A stretch of 64,000 bases of DNA from Sinorhizobium sp. 6-70 (GTDB lineage Bacteria > Pseudomonadota > Alphaproteobacteria > Rhizobiales > Rhizobiaceae). The notes under the pieces were generated by a model. The model ran no database searches. It had not been told where the DNA came from and saw only the letters and a list, made by a program, of their open reading frames with translations. The position numbers and the translations under genes were made by a program. The number at the start of each line of letters is the position of its first letter. Position 1 is the first letter of the stretch. The stretch covers positions 204,361 to 268,360 of the forward strand of contig NZ_JASKLS010000010.1 in NCBI RefSeq assembly GCF_030124375.1, written 5' to 3'. Of the stretch, positions 42,716-51,781 are shown piece by piece.

Positions 42716-43708
42716 GTGAGCACGACATTTTCCAAACCTATCGATCCGGTCCGCCGCGACCTCCTGCTGTTCGGCCTCGGCGCGACGGTTTTGTCGGCTC
42801 TGCCAATCCTGCCGGCTGCTGCCTCTCAGCCCTCCATTCCAGGCAACACGCAATCTGAAAGGATCAACAACATGAGCACTGTTACGACCAAGGACAACGT
42901 CGAGATTTTTTACAAGGACTGGGGTCCGCGCGACGCTCAGCCGATCGTCTTTCACCACGGCTGGCCGCTGAGCGCGGACGACTGGGATACCCAGATGCTC
43001 TATTTCCTCGGGCAGGGCTATCGCGTCGTCGCTCATGATCGACGCGGCCACGGCCGCTCCGCCCAGGTCAGCGACGGTCACGACATGGATCACTACGCGG
43101 CCGATGTCGCCGCCGTGGTCGAACATCTCGACCTCAGAAATGCAGTCCATATCGGCCACTCAACCGGTGGCGGCGAGGCGGCGCACTACGTGGCTCGCTA
43201 CGGCCAGCCCCAGGGCCGCGTCGCCAAGCTGGTGCTGATCGGCGCCGTGCCGCCGATCATGGTCAAGACGCCAGCCAATCCCGGCGGCCTGCCGATCGAG
43301 GTGTTCGACGGCCTCCGACGGCAGCTCGCCGCCAATCGTGCGCAGTTCTACCTCGATTTCGCGAGCGGACCTTTCTACAGCTATAACCGGCCCGGAGCGG
43401 AGAGCTCGCAAGCTGTGATCCAGAACTGGTGGCGCCAGGGCATGATGGGCGGCGCCAAGGCGCATTACGACGGCATCAAGGCGTTCTCCGAGACCGATTT
43501 CACCGGGGATCTCAAGGTCATCGACGTGCCGACGCTCGTCATGCACGGCGATGACGATCAGATCGTACCGATAGAGGATTCCGCTCCGCTCTCCGCCAGG
43601 CTCCTCAGGAACAGCACCCTCAAGATCTACAAGAATCTCCCACACGGCATGTGCGCCACCCATGCCGATGTCGTGAACCCCGACCTGCTCGCCTTTGTGA
43701 AGGCCTAG
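42716..43708 (+). CDS. Exported alpha/beta hydrolase, non-heme chloroperoxidase type
   Basis: 330 residues with a GTG start after GGAG. An N-terminal RRDLLLFGLGATVLSALPILPAAAS segment is a Tat-like signal. The body matches cofactor-free haloperoxidases/esterases: VFHHGWPLSADDWD (oxyanion region), nucleophile Ser in HIGHSTGGGEAAHYVARYG, Asp in MHGDDDQIVP and His in NLPHGMCATHAD. Such enzymes hydrolyse esters and can form peracids. An internal MSTVTTKDN could be the original cytoplasmic start, the signal being an added extension. It shares a transcript direction with isochorismatase copy 2. Confidence 0.87.
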   Translation: MSTTFSKPIDPVRRDLLLFGLGATVLSALPILPAAASQPSIPGNTQSERINNMSTVTTKDNVEIFYKDWGPRDAQPIVFHHGWPLSADDWDTQMLYFLGQGYRVVAHDRRGHGRSAQVSDGHDMDHYAADVAAVVEHLDLRNAVHIGHSTGGGEAAHYVARYGQPQGRVAKLVLIGAVPPIMVKTPANPGGLPIEVFDGLRRQLAANRAQFYLDFASGPFYSYNRPGAESSQAVIQNWWRQGMMGGAKAHYDGIKAFSETDFTGDLKVIDVPTLVMHGDDDQIVPIEDSAPLSARLLRNSTLKIYKNLPHGMCATHADVVNPDLLAFVKA

Positions 43709-43715
43709 CATTTTA

Positions 43716-43738
43716 GCCGGCGCGGCAAGCGCGCCGGC
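43716..43738 (+). terminator. Hairpin between hydrolase and isochorismatase genes
   Basis: GCCGGCGCG (43716-43724), loop GCAAG, CGCGCCGGC (43730-43738). It follows the hydrolase stop by 7 bases, with no T-run, and precedes the next gene's ribosome site; likely attenuation or mRNA end protection. Confidence 0.55.
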
Positions 43739-43786
43739 AACCATCGCCCAATGCGAAACTGACGATCAATGAAAGGAGATATCGAA

Positions 43787-44587
43787 ATGTTGGGTCGTGA
43801 AATGAAATTCATTCAGAAATTGAGCGCAGCGATCCTCGCTGGCGCGGTTATTCTCGCTGGGGCCGGCGCTTCCATGGCCGCGCAGCCGCTTGTCGATTAT
43901 TACCAGGACCCCGCCAAACCGGCACTGACCAAGGGGAACATGAAACTTGACGTCTCGAAGGCGGCGCTCGTGGTTATCGACGCGCAGAACGACTTCATGA
44001 GCCCTGAAGGGATTGCCTGGCCGGTCCTGGGCGAAGCCGTCACCGAACGCAATGTCATTCCCCACCTTGATCAGCTCTTCGCCGCAGCAAAGCAGGCAGG
44101 AATGGTCGTCGCACTATCGCCTCACCATTACTACAAGTGGGATCACACGTGGAAGGTGCAGGGGCCTCTCGAAATATTCCAGCATGAGCTTGGCATATTC
44201 GATAGAAAAGACCCCTATTCGCTGGAGGGTTTCGAGGGTTCGGGGGCAGACTTCCTGCCGCGGTTCAAGAAATACATAGAGGATGGCAAGACTATTATCG
44301 CCTCGCCACACAAGCTGTACGGGCCGCAGCAAAACGATCTTTCCTTCCAGCTCCGCAAACAGGGCGTCACCCAGATCGTCCTTGCCGGGATGCTCGCCAA
44401 CATGTGCGTTGAATCGCATCTCCGCGAGTTCCTTGAAGAAGGATTTGAAGTCGCAGTTGTTCGAGACGCCGTAGCCGCGCCCAAGTTGCCTGAGGGCGAC
44501 GGCAATCTCGCCGCACTGATCAACTTCCGATATATGGCAAACGGACTTTGGACGACCGATGAAACGGTCAAGATGATGGCGCCGTAA
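43787..44587 (+). CDS. Exported isochorismatase-like cysteine hydrolase, copy 2
   Basis: The ATG at 43787 sits 7 bases after AAAGGAG, giving 266 residues. The signal peptide (KLSAAILAGAVILAGAGASMAAQ) differs from copy 1, while the mature proteins are nearly the same. The Asp (VVIDAQNDFMSP), Lys (IIASPHKLYGP) and Cys (GMLANMCVESHLREF) triad is intact. It follows the chloroperoxidase-like hydrolase by 78 bases and ends before a strong hairpin. The substrate is unknown; being exported, it probably acts on an amide or enol-ether type compound in the periplasm. Confidence 0.86.
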   Translation: MLGREMKFIQKLSAAILAGAVILAGAGASMAAQPLVDYYQDPAKPALTKGNMKLDVSKAALVVIDAQNDFMSPEGIAWPVLGEAVTERNVIPHLDQLFAAAKQAGMVVALSPHHYYKWDHTWKVQGPLEIFQHELGIFDRKDPYSLEGFEGSGADFLPRFKKYIEDGKTIIASPHKLYGPQQNDLSFQLRKQGVTQIVLAGMLANMCVESHLREFLEEGFEVAVVRDAVAAPKLPEGDGNLAALINFRYMANGLWTTDETVKMMAP

Positions 44588-44597
44588 TCCAAAGGTC

Positions 44598-44634
44598 GGG
44601 AAATCGGATGGGAAGCCGCCCCATCCGATTTCCC
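44598..44634 (+). terminator. Strong hairpin after isochorismatase copy 2
   Basis: Perfect 15-base stem: GGGAAATCGGATGGG (44598-44612), 7-base loop, CCCATCCGATTTCCC (44620-44634), starting 10 bases past the stop and followed by AAAGAAA. A good transcript end. Confidence 0.75.
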
Positions 44635-44839
44635 AAAGAAATACGGCCGGCCTCATTGCGGCCGTTGAGTTCCGGTTGTTGGCGCAACGCCGCCCTTTGG
44701 CACTGTCGCAGCGAAAGTCCACAGTCCACCCAACGGAGACATTGGCGCCAGACGCGATGTACGGCTCGATTTATCCGAATGCGGAAATTGTTTCCGGTAT
44801 CCCACGATGAGCAGCGAGTTCCGACTGCTTTTGTCATGC

Positions 44840-46072
44840 CTAAGCAGCAGCGCCATTACGTGTTGTGTCTATTGACTGAGCCAGGACGGGCAGGTTCCGA
44901 GAGTCGCGCAGGTCCGCGGCCCGTGTGATCTCCGCCATCACCCGATTTCGACCGGCCGATTTCGCAGCATAAAGAGCGCAATCAGCACGGTCGATGGCGC
45001 TATCCAGTGTCGTCTCCCCGTCTCGCACCGCCGACACACCGCAACTCGTCGTGACATTCCGGTTTAGCTCATCCTGATGCCAGTCCCTATTGGCAAACGA
45101 AACACGAAGCAGTTCTGCGAGCGCAACGGCCTCTTGTAGCGACACGTTCGGCAGAAAGGCCATGAACTCTTCGCCACCGTACCGCGCAGCGCTGCCGCGC
45201 CCGGCCACCAGGCCCCTGATCTCCTCGGCCAAGCCTGCAATGACCGTGTCGCCGACAGCATGCCCGAATGTGTCGTTGATCCGCTTGAAGTGATCGATGT
45301 CGCAGACGAGCAGTGAGCCGCTGAGACCGCCTGTATTGAAGTCTCTCTCCAACGCCTGTTTAAAGCCGCGGCGATTGAGGAGCCCCGTCAGCTCATCCGT
45401 TTCGGCGGCAGCTCGATGCCGCTCGATTGCAGCAGATGCACTCGCACCCAAAGCGGTGAACGGGAAGAACATGCAGACGGTTATGGTGGAGACACTTACC
45501 TCGAGATTATAGAGCGAGGTGGCGAAGTCACCGAAGTCATCGCTTGAGTTCGTGAAAAAGGTGAAGAAGACCGCCCGCGTGAGGGAGTCCAAGACAACGA
45601 TCGAACTTGTTACGACGAGTGCGATATCAATGGGACGAGATGCTCTCCGCGTCACGATCAATACAGCTACTCCGAGTAAAAGCGCGAAGCCGACGTCGGT
45701 CAGGAACAATTGCTGGACCAGACTTTGCTCAACGAAAACGATGTAGGTGAGGACAACTGAATAGGCGGCTGCAAACAACACTCGCGGTATCCGAAGCCTT
45801 GGCGCATTGAAATGCACCAACAGGCCACTGCCGTAGCAGTAGGCCGCTCCGATGAAAATCAGACCGGACGCGAACGCCGCGGAATACGGCTCCGTCAAAA
45901 ACGTTGAGACGACGAATCCGGCGGCAGTCTGGGCAAATCCCGCGCTCCATTGCCAAGCCGGCGTGATCTTCATCTGCCAGAGCAAGACAAAAGCCAGTGT
46001 TACAATGCTGAACAAGACCGGCGGGACGTAAAAGATAAGGTCGATCTCGCCCATGTCGGCATCCTGAAGCAA
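44840..46072 (-). CDS. Membrane-bound diguanylate cyclase (GGDEF)
   Basis: Up to 410 residues (a second start at 46054, MGEIDLIFY, is equally plausible). Residues about 10-215 hold six or seven membrane helices with no named sensor motif. The C-terminal GGDEF domain shows TDELTGLLNRRGF, CDIDHFKRINDTFGHAVGD and the active-site RYGGEEF. The RxxD inhibitory site is absent. It should make cyclic di-GMP from GTP. No EAL partner is nearby. Confidence 0.9.
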   Translation of the reverse strand: MLQDADMGEIDLIFYVPPVLFSIVTLAFVLLWQMKITPAWQWSAGFAQTAAGFVVSTFLTEPYSAAFASGLIFIGAAYCYGSGLLVHFNAPRLRIPRVLFAAAYSVVLTYIVFVEQSLVQQLFLTDVGFALLLGVAVLIVTRRASRPIDIALVVTSSIVVLDSLTRAVFFTFFTNSSDDFGDFATSLYNLEVSVSTITVCMFFPFTALGASASAAIERHRAAAETDELTGLLNRRGFKQALERDFNTGGLSGSLLVCDIDHFKRINDTFGHAVGDTVIAGLAEEIRGLVAGRGSAARYGGEEFMAFLPNVSLQEAVALAELLRVSFANRDWHQDELNRNVTTSCGVSAVRDGETTLDSAIDRADCALYAAKSAGRNRVMAEITRAADLRDSRNLPVLAQSIDTTRNGAAA

Positions 46073-46132
46073 TAAGTGATTTTATATAGATTGACGTTAG
46101 TTGCCTTCGTTTAACGGATGTTGAATCGTGCC

Positions 46133-46345
46133 TCAGCACGGCTTGGTCTTACGGCCTTTCGGCGGACCGCGCGTTTCGACCCATTGCTGTCTTTGAAAGC
46201 AGGCGAAGTGAGTGTCTGCCATCTCGCCATGCTCTACTGTTGTGAAACCCCATAGGGCTGCCGGAATGGATGCAAGCGTGATCCATGAACAAGTGAGTCC
46301 AGCGACCCACACCAATTTGACGAATTTTATAAGTTCTGCAATCAT
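46133..46345 (-). CDS. Small membrane protein, doubtful
   Basis: A 70-codon frame from ATG 46345 with one hydrophobic helix (FVKLVWVAGLTCSWITLASIPAALWGF) and a basic, Cys-containing tail. Its ATG overlaps the end of the maleylacetate reductase stub. The ribosome site is weak and the family is not recognised. Confidence 0.3.
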   Translation of the reverse strand: MIAELIKFVKLVWVAGLTCSWITLASIPAALWGFTTVEHGEMADTHFACFQRQQWVETRGPPKGRKTKPC

Positions 46346-46506
46346 TTGGCGATTGTTCGCCTTGCGTTCATCCAAGGTTTAGAGCAGGCTGCTTCATACG
46401 GAAGCATAGCCTGAGCTTCCCGCTCAATCTCTTCGGAGATCCGGACAACGGTTCCTGATCCAAAAATTACGCGAGATGGGTGACCGTTGTTTATGAAAGC
46501 TTTCAT
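46342..46506 (-). pseudogene. Stub of maleylacetate reductase
   Basis: MKAFINNGHPSRVIFGSGTVVRISEEIERE matches the N-terminus of maleylacetate reductases (iron-type alcohol dehydrogenase family, about 350 residues), but after roughly 35 codons the similarity ends and the frame closes at 46342. The NAD-binding and metal-binding parts are absent. An intact gene here would complete the hydroxyquinol pathway of this operon by reducing maleylacetate to 3-oxoadipate. Confidence 0.7.
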
Positions 46507-46525
46507 ATCCTTCGCCTCTCTCACC

Positions 46526-46825
46526 CTAGACCTCGTAATCGACCTGATAACGGGCCGTTCGAACGCCCTCTAGCTCCTGTCTAACCCTCAGATGGGCGGG
46601 GTGTTCGGCGTAGGCGGCCAACGATGCCTTGTCAGTAAACTCTGAATACAGAACGACATCACAGGCGTAGGGTACACGGCTGAAGTCGATGCCAACTTCG
46701 AGGCTGACCAGCCCAGGAACCTCGCCAATAAGCCCCTCGAAGCGTAACTTGAGATTGAGAGCCGATGCCTTTCGCTCTTCTTCACTCTCACCGCGAACGT
46801 TCCAAATCACGATGTGCTTGATCAT
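46526..46825 (-). CDS. Dabb (stress-responsive A/B barrel) domain protein
   Basis: 99 residues from ATG 46825: MIKHIVIWNVRGESEEER, LIGEVPGLVSLEVGIDFSR and ACDVVLYSEFTDKASLAAYAEHPAHLRV are the standard Dabb layout of one dimeric ferredoxin-like barrel. Dabb proteins occur with aromatic-degradation genes and may act as small isomerase/cyclase-type or accessory proteins. It lies between hydroxyquinol dioxygenase and the maleylacetate reductase stub on the same strand, though 200 bases separate it from the former. Confidence 0.8.
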   Translation of the reverse strand: MIKHIVIWNVRGESEEERKASALNLKLRFEGLIGEVPGLVSLEVGIDFSRVPYACDVVLYSEFTDKASLAAYAEHPAHLRVRQELEGVRTARYQVDYEV

Positions 46826-47026
46826 GGACGCACCCTTACTTGCTGATTGTCGTCCGCCACATTGTGGTTGCACAGCACTCGCGCCGGTACACGCGATGCA
46901 CTTGGTTGCAGCCCGCAGTGCCTCATTGGCGGATCTCCTTAGTGTGCCACCCCGATCAAGATCTTTTGGCTCAAATTAGTATTCTGCGCGGTGGTGTTTG
47001 CGGGTTCGGCCAGCAAGGGGTCGCCC

Positions 47027-47908
47027 CTACCTGTTCTCGCCCGACCGCGCCAACACGAAATCATACTCGGATCGCCATGGGGTTTGACCGTCCATCAACC
47101 GCTCGAATGGGGCAACAAGCGTTCGCTTCACCCCAAAGACTGTATCTGACGCCAAATAGGGGTCGCCGCCCACGAAGGTGTGTGTCACCAGCTTTTGAAA
47201 TCCGTCCGCGTGAACCATGTAGTGCATGTGCGCAGGTCGGTATGGGTGTCGGCCGAGCGCCTGAAGCATATTCCCAACCGGGCCGTCGTCCGGAATTGGA
47301 TACGAAACAGGCTTAATCCCGATAAAGCGGTAGCGCCCATCAGGACCGGTGAAGAACGTCCCTCGATTGTTCCATTTCGGCTGCAGGTCGGGTTGCTGGA
47401 TGTCGTAGTAGCCATCGGCATTGTCTGACCAAACGTCAATTCGTGCCCCCTCGATCGGTTTCCCATCAAGATCAACGACTCGCCCTACGAAAAGACATCC
47501 CTCTCCCTTTCCATCGAGGGAGATCCTGTCGCCGGCTTTTCTAACCGGCGCGCCCGCGACAAAGAACGGGCCGAGAACTGTGTTTTCGGTCGCCCCTTCC
47601 GGCCTCCGATTGTTGATCGCGTCAACGAGCATGGATAGACCGAGAGTGTCCGATAGGAGGATAAATTCTTGGCGTTCGTCCGTACAGATCTGACCGGTAC
47701 GCGTGAGGAACCTAATGCCGGTTTCCCACTCCTCATGCGATAGATTGATTTCGCGAGCAAATGCATGAAGGTGCCCTACTAGACACGCCATTACCTCGGC
47801 CAGCCGAGGTGAGGCGTCCGCCCCAATTTTAGCATTCACGACTTCCACAGAATTCGCCTCGGTGAAGAAGGCTTCTGGCAAATCTGCTGCGGCTGAAGAA
47901 TGTGTCAT
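47027..47908 (-). CDS. Hydroxyquinol 1,2-dioxygenase (intradiol)
   Basis: 293 residues. An N-terminal dimerisation domain (FTEANSVEVVNAKIG...EWETGIRFLTRTGQICTDERQEFILLSDTLGLSMLVDAIN) precedes the intradiol catalytic domain with TVLGPFFVAGAP, DVWSDNADGYYDIQQPDL, the Tyr in KPVSYPIPDDGPVG and the RPAHMHYMV histidines that bind Fe(III). It cleaves hydroxyquinol (benzene-1,2,4-triol) to maleylacetate. It belongs to the operon 50615-46342. Confidence 0.88.
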   Translation of the reverse strand: MTHSSAAADLPEAFFTEANSVEVVNAKIGADASPRLAEVMACLVGHLHAFAREINLSHEEWETGIRFLTRTGQICTDERQEFILLSDTLGLSMLVDAINNRRPEGATENTVLGPFFVAGAPVRKAGDRISLDGKGEGCLFVGRVVDLDGKPIEGARIDVWSDNADGYYDIQQPDLQPKWNNRGTFFTGPDGRYRFIGIKPVSYPIPDDGPVGNMLQALGRHPYRPAHMHYMVHADGFQKLVTHTFVGGDPYLASDTVFGVKRTLVAPFERLMDGQTPWRSEYDFVLARSGENR

Positions 47909-47995
47909 CAGTAAATCCTCGTGGAGCAGCGGCAGCTACGGCCGCCCTGGGTAAAATTGCCGCGTCGACGACCGGGAACGCCGACGCGGTCGTTG

Positions 47996-49597
47996 TCAGG
48001 CAGCGCCGACGCTGACACGTTCACCCGACGAGCCAATGTAACCGTCATGCACATCCTGAGCGCGTGCGTACTCGGGTTGGAAACGCACGTTGGCGTAGTG
48101 GGAATTCTTTTCAGCTTCCTGTGCACGCTTACCCAGTTCTGCTGTGTCCCCGAAGCCGAGCACCTCGCGGGCCAGTGCGGTCAACGGCCCATCGACGTGA
48201 TATTCGGTTCGCTGCATCGTTAGCAGGTTGATCAGGTACAGAGGTGTTCCGTTGAATTTCTCGAACATTTCGTGACGAGTGCCCCATTCAGTCAGGAAGC
48301 GCTCACTGATCTGCCGGAAGATCTTGATGCGGTCGTATGCGCTGATCTCAGGCCCGCGCAGCGCCTCGGCGAGCTTCGGACCGATGTAAGGATCGTCAAG
48401 CTCGCGCTTCGTCGGTTGCAGCACAATCCCACGACCGCAGAACTCGATCAGCAGGTTGACCATCTTCGGCTGGTGCTCAAGGTAGTGAGCACGTCCGAAA
48501 TCGATGTAGATATTGTTCGGCTTGAACAACCCGCCCGGTGTCGCAAAGCCAGTTTCTTCAGCGGCTAGCATGAAGGCCGTGCAGGTCTCACGGAACCTGA
48601 TCAGCTCGGCAAGTTGCGACTGGACGACCGGATTGCTACTCGTGCCCAGAGATTGAGTCAGCAGCAACGCCAACCCGACCATCAATTCGGCGTGAACGCA
48701 ATGGCGAATCTGTGTCTCAAGATGGACCCAGTCAAACTGACGCTGGGGATACCACTTGGCGTGATCCGGATTGCCGATGTGCTGGACCTGCGACCAGGGT
48801 ATCAGGACATCGTCGAAATACACCATAGCGTCGAGTTCGTCGCCGATCGTTGCCAGTGGACGATCATACGGATCTGCATCTGGTTGCACACGTGACTCGC
48901 GCGCGACGATAGAGATCCCCTTGGTGGCGATTGGGACGAGAGCGTAGACGGTCTGCTCAGGGGTCTGACCGGGACGCCAAAGGTTGCCAATCAGAAGGTG
49001 ATTGACGAAAGGAACGGAAGTTCCGATGGCTTTCCAGCCCTTTACGATGATGCCTTCGGCCGTCTCTTCGACGATGCTTAGCATCGGAGTTTCGCCGAGG
49101 GCGTCGCTTCTACTACGGTCGAACTGCACGTCGACGAACATCGGCGAAATCGCGAGGTCCTTGCTGGTGACTTCATCCCACTGACGTTGGATATTTCCCG
49201 AAAGATCTCGATGACCATTCTTGAACCGCGAGTTCTTTGCCCACGGTTCCTGATCATCGACCTGCGTGAACATTACGCAGTTCATCCCCATTGGCGGCCG
49301 GGTAAAAATGCCGCCCTTGAAATGGCGAAAAATGAAATCGGCGTACTTGCGTCTGCGGACGGTGTCCTCCTTCGAACGCGGCAGGAACCAATGCATCGAC
49401 TGGCGGTTGCCTCTTTCGTCGATGAACGTCGCTATTTCCTGGTTCTTGGGATCGAGATGCAGGTCGTAGTAATCGGCGATCGCCTGGGCGTAGCCGCGGG
49501 TCTTCGGATGCGTGGTGACATCCTCGATGAGTTCACCACCAACGTAAACCCGACGATTGTCGCGCAATGACTCGAGGTATTCCTTACCTGTTCTCAT
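47996..49597 (-). CDS. FADH2-dependent aromatic monooxygenase, HpaB/TftD type
   Basis: 533 residues of the 4-hydroxyphenylacetate 3-hydroxylase large-subunit family: MRTGKEYLESLRDNRRVYVGGELIEDVTTHP, PPMGMNCVMFTQVDDQEPW, VPFVNHLLIGNLWRPG and FDDVLIPWSQVQHIG are family blocks. It uses FADH2 from a separate reductase (encoded at 50028) to hydroxylate a phenolic ring. With hydroxyquinol dioxygenase next to it, the likely substrate is a resorcinol-type or chlorinated phenol. The set resembles the gra resorcinol genes of Rhizobium; that link is from memory. It overlaps the ester-cyclase-like gene by ATGA. Confidence 0.87.
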   Translation of the reverse strand: MRTGKEYLESLRDNRRVYVGGELIEDVTTHPKTRGYAQAIADYYDLHLDPKNQEIATFIDERGNRQSMHWFLPRSKEDTVRRRKYADFIFRHFKGGIFTRPPMGMNCVMFTQVDDQEPWAKNSRFKNGHRDLSGNIQRQWDEVTSKDLAISPMFVDVQFDRSRSDALGETPMLSIVEETAEGIIVKGWKAIGTSVPFVNHLLIGNLWRPGQTPEQTVYALVPIATKGISIVARESRVQPDADPYDRPLATIGDELDAMVYFDDVLIPWSQVQHIGNPDHAKWYPQRQFDWVHLETQIRHCVHAELMVGLALLLTQSLGTSSNPVVQSQLAELIRFRETCTAFMLAAEETGFATPGGLFKPNNIYIDFGRAHYLEHQPKMVNLLIEFCGRGIVLQPTKRELDDPYIGPKLAEALRGPEISAYDRIKIFRQISERFLTEWGTRHEMFEKFNGTPLYLINLLTMQRTEYHVDGPLTALAREVLGFGDTAELGKRAQEAEKNSHYANVRFQPEYARAQDVHDGYIGSSGERVSVGAA

Positions 49598-50028
49598 GAT
49601 CTTTCCTCCTGGGTGTTGAAGTTGAGTTGCTTGTGGAACGTTGTTGCGTCCCAGTAATCTTCACTGCGCTGGATCTTGCCGTTCGTGATTTTGAGAACCT
49701 GGATTCCACGCAACGAAATCCTCTGACCGCGTGGCGTCACGGGCCCCATTTGCGTCTTGAGCGTGCCGGTGAGCGTGTATGCGACGGCGACTTCATCGCC
49801 CTGCCCCACGATCCTGGACGTAACCTCCCATGCTGCATCGGGAAACCAGCCAAGAAACTTGCGCAAGCCGTCCGCGATCGCAGCCGCGCCAATCTTTGGC
49901 CTGCCATGCGCTACATCTTCGTGTGAGGCGTCATCGGCGTAGTGTTGCGAGACAATGTCCAACTGGTGATCGTTATAGGCAGCGAAAAGCTGCTCCGCGA
50001 TCGATGCTGATTCGACGGGGATTCCCAT
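49594..50028 (-). CDS. SnoaL-like / ester cyclase family protein
   Basis: 144 residues with the cone-like SnoaL fold pattern: LFAAYNDHQLDIVSQHYADDASHED, FLGWFPDAAWEVTSRIVGQGDEVAVAYTLTGT and KITNGKIQRSEDYWD. Members act as small cyclases, isomerases or hydrolases, or have no known function. Translation is coupled on both sides: one base shared with the reductase stop and ATGA shared with the monooxygenase stop/start. Confidence 0.8.
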   Translation of the reverse strand: MGIPVESASIAEQLFAAYNDHQLDIVSQHYADDASHEDVAHGRPKIGAAAIADGLRKFLGWFPDAAWEVTSRIVGQGDEVAVAYTLTGTLKTQMGPVTPRGQRISLRGIQVLKITNGKIQRSEDYWDATTFHKQLNFNTQEERS

Positions 50029-50615
50029 TACGCCACCGCCATTTGCAGCGAGACGCCGTGCATGTACTGCCCTTCCCCATAGAGCAGCGGCTTTTTGGCA
50101 GTTGGGGCGAGAACTGACGTCACCCGACCCATCACGACCAAATGGCTGTTGACTACCAACGTGGCCGTTGCAATGCAGTCTAATGTGATGAGGGAATCCT
50201 TCAGGACAGGCATGAGGATCCTGTCAGGATAATCGCTTTGAGGAACGGCGAACTCTTCGACGAATTTGTCTTCGCGCGGGCGAGAACAAAACTGCGAGAT
50301 TGCTAGCTGATCCTGGCTAAGGACATTTACGGCAAATCGCTGCAGTTTTGTGATGCAACTTGCTGTGACGGTTTCCCGGTTCACACAGACCAGCAAAGTT
50401 GGCGGATCCATGCAGACGGGGGTGAATGCACTTACAGTCATGCCCCACGGACGATCCTCATGCACCGTCGTGATGACAGTGACGCCACCAACTACCTTGC
50501 GCATCGCTGATCGGAAAGCTGCCGCGTCAGTCCCTGCGTCAAGCTCCCAGTTTCGGCAATAGTCTTGAGCAAGATCATCGCGAACGGCTTGATCTTCATT
50601 CGTAAAATTGCGCAT
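50028..50615 (-). CDS. Flavin reductase (FAD/FMN:NADH, short-chain type)
   Basis: The ATG at 50615 (MRNFTNEDQAV) gives 195 residues. The split-barrel flavin reductase domain shows FRSAMRKVVGGVTVITTVHEDRPWGMTVSAFTPVCMDPPTLLVCVNRET and FAVNVLSQDQ. It supplies reduced flavin to the HpaB-type monooxygenase encoded two genes downstream. It is the first gene of the operon and divergent from the LysR gene at 50828. Confidence 0.87.
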   Translation of the reverse strand: MRNFTNEDQAVRDDLAQDYCRNWELDAGTDAAAFRSAMRKVVGGVTVITTVHEDRPWGMTVSAFTPVCMDPPTLLVCVNRETVTASCITKLQRFAVNVLSQDQLAISQFCSRPREDKFVEEFAVPQSDYPDRILMPVLKDSLITLDCIATATLVVNSHLVVMGRVTSVLAPTAKKPLLYGEGQYMHGVSLQMAVA

Positions 50616-50648
50616 AACTCCTCCAATTGCGCGGACGTTACGCGTCTC

Positions 50649-50658
50649 GCACATGTGC
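50649..50658. promoter_or_regulatory. Palindrome in the LysR/flavin reductase intergenic region
   Basis: GCACATGTGC is a perfect 10-base palindrome 34 bases before the flavin reductase start. It could be an operator half of the divergent promoter; no full LysR-type site was convincing. Confidence 0.3.
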
Positions 50659-50827
50659 AATTTTGGCGTTACTTAGAAAACCGTGAGCCGAACAGATGAA
50701 CTATTTCGGCCCGCATTCCCGCTGCTGTTATTTTTGTTGACAGAGAGCTTAGCGTTCTGTCGTAATGTGTCCAATCGATAATTCGTAAGCCATCTATCCA
50801 CCACATCAATACATAGCGGAATGTGCG

Positions 50828-51781
50828 ATGAACCTTCGCGGTATCGATCTGAACCTCCTCGTGGTCTTGGAGGCGCTGCTGAGAGAGAAGAATGTCAGTC
50901 GCGCGGGTGAAATCGTTGGACTCAGTCAGTCTGCGACCAGCGCTGCCCTTGGCCGTCTCCGGGACATCTTTCACGACCCCTTGCTTGTGAGGGTTGGACG
51001 ACAACTCGCGCTTACGCAAAACGCGGAAAATCTTATCGAGCCACTTCGCGACGCGCTCAGCAAAATCCGGCAGACGCTTATGCAGCAAGGGGGATTTGAC
51101 CCGCTAACAGATAAGCGAACATTCACAATTAGTGCGTCCGACTACGCCGTTCTGGTGCTGCTTGGGCCGCTCGTGAAACGATTGGAAGCAGAGGCCCCCA
51201 ATGTCACGATACATCTTCTTCCGCGATCCAGAGAAACCGAAAAGATGCTGGTCGAAGATCGCGTGGACGTGGTCATCGAACCCAGCGAGCTGTTGCCTGG
51301 TAGCGAATTCCCATCGGAGGCCCTGATCAGCGACAGGTGGCTGTGCGCGGCAGATTTCGAGAATACGCTCATCGGTGGAGAGAGAACGCTCTCGCTCCAA
51401 ACATTTCTTACCGCTCCGCACCTAACCTATGGGATTGGGCTGGACCGCCAGCTTAATTTGGCGGACCAGCACCTCGCGCGGGAAGGTGTAAATCGCAGGA
51501 TCGCGGCAACGGTGGAAAGCTTTGTCCTCGTCCCCTTTCTCCTGCGTGGCTCCAATCTGATAAGTCTAGTTCTGGAGCGAGCAATAAAAGAGCTCGCCGT
51601 GCCCGGCATTGGTGGCTTCGAGCCCCCATTGGTCCTACCGGACATCCACGAGAGGATGTATTGGCATCCCCGGCACACGAGCGATCAAGCGCATATTTGG
51701 CTTCGGGGCCGGATATCGGGCTTGGCCAACAACATCTCCATTAGCGGTACACAAGTGGAGAGAAACTGGGTTCCCTCCTAG
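50828..51781 (+). CDS. LysR family regulator of the aromatic operon (NodD/PcpR-like)
   Basis: 317 residues. MNLRGIDLNLLVVLEALLREKNVSRAGEIVGLSQSATSAALGRLRDIFHDPLLVRVGRQL is the winged-helix domain in the NodD/PcpR/NahR style (LNLL...F.DPLLVR). The ligand domain includes VDVVIEPSELLPG and ADFENTLIGG. It is divergently oriented to the flavin reductase/monooxygenase/dioxygenase operon with 212 bases between, so it most probably activates that operon in response to a phenolic inducer. Confidence 0.88.
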   Translation: MNLRGIDLNLLVVLEALLREKNVSRAGEIVGLSQSATSAALGRLRDIFHDPLLVRVGRQLALTQNAENLIEPLRDALSKIRQTLMQQGGFDPLTDKRTFTISASDYAVLVLLGPLVKRLEAEAPNVTIHLLPRSRETEKMLVEDRVDVVIEPSELLPGSEFPSEALISDRWLCAADFENTLIGGERTLSLQTFLTAPHLTYGIGLDRQLNLADQHLAREGVNRRIAATVESFVLVPFLLRGSNLISLVLERAIKELAVPGIGGFEPPLVLPDIHERMYWHPRHTSDQAHIWLRGRISGLANNISISGTQVERNWVPS

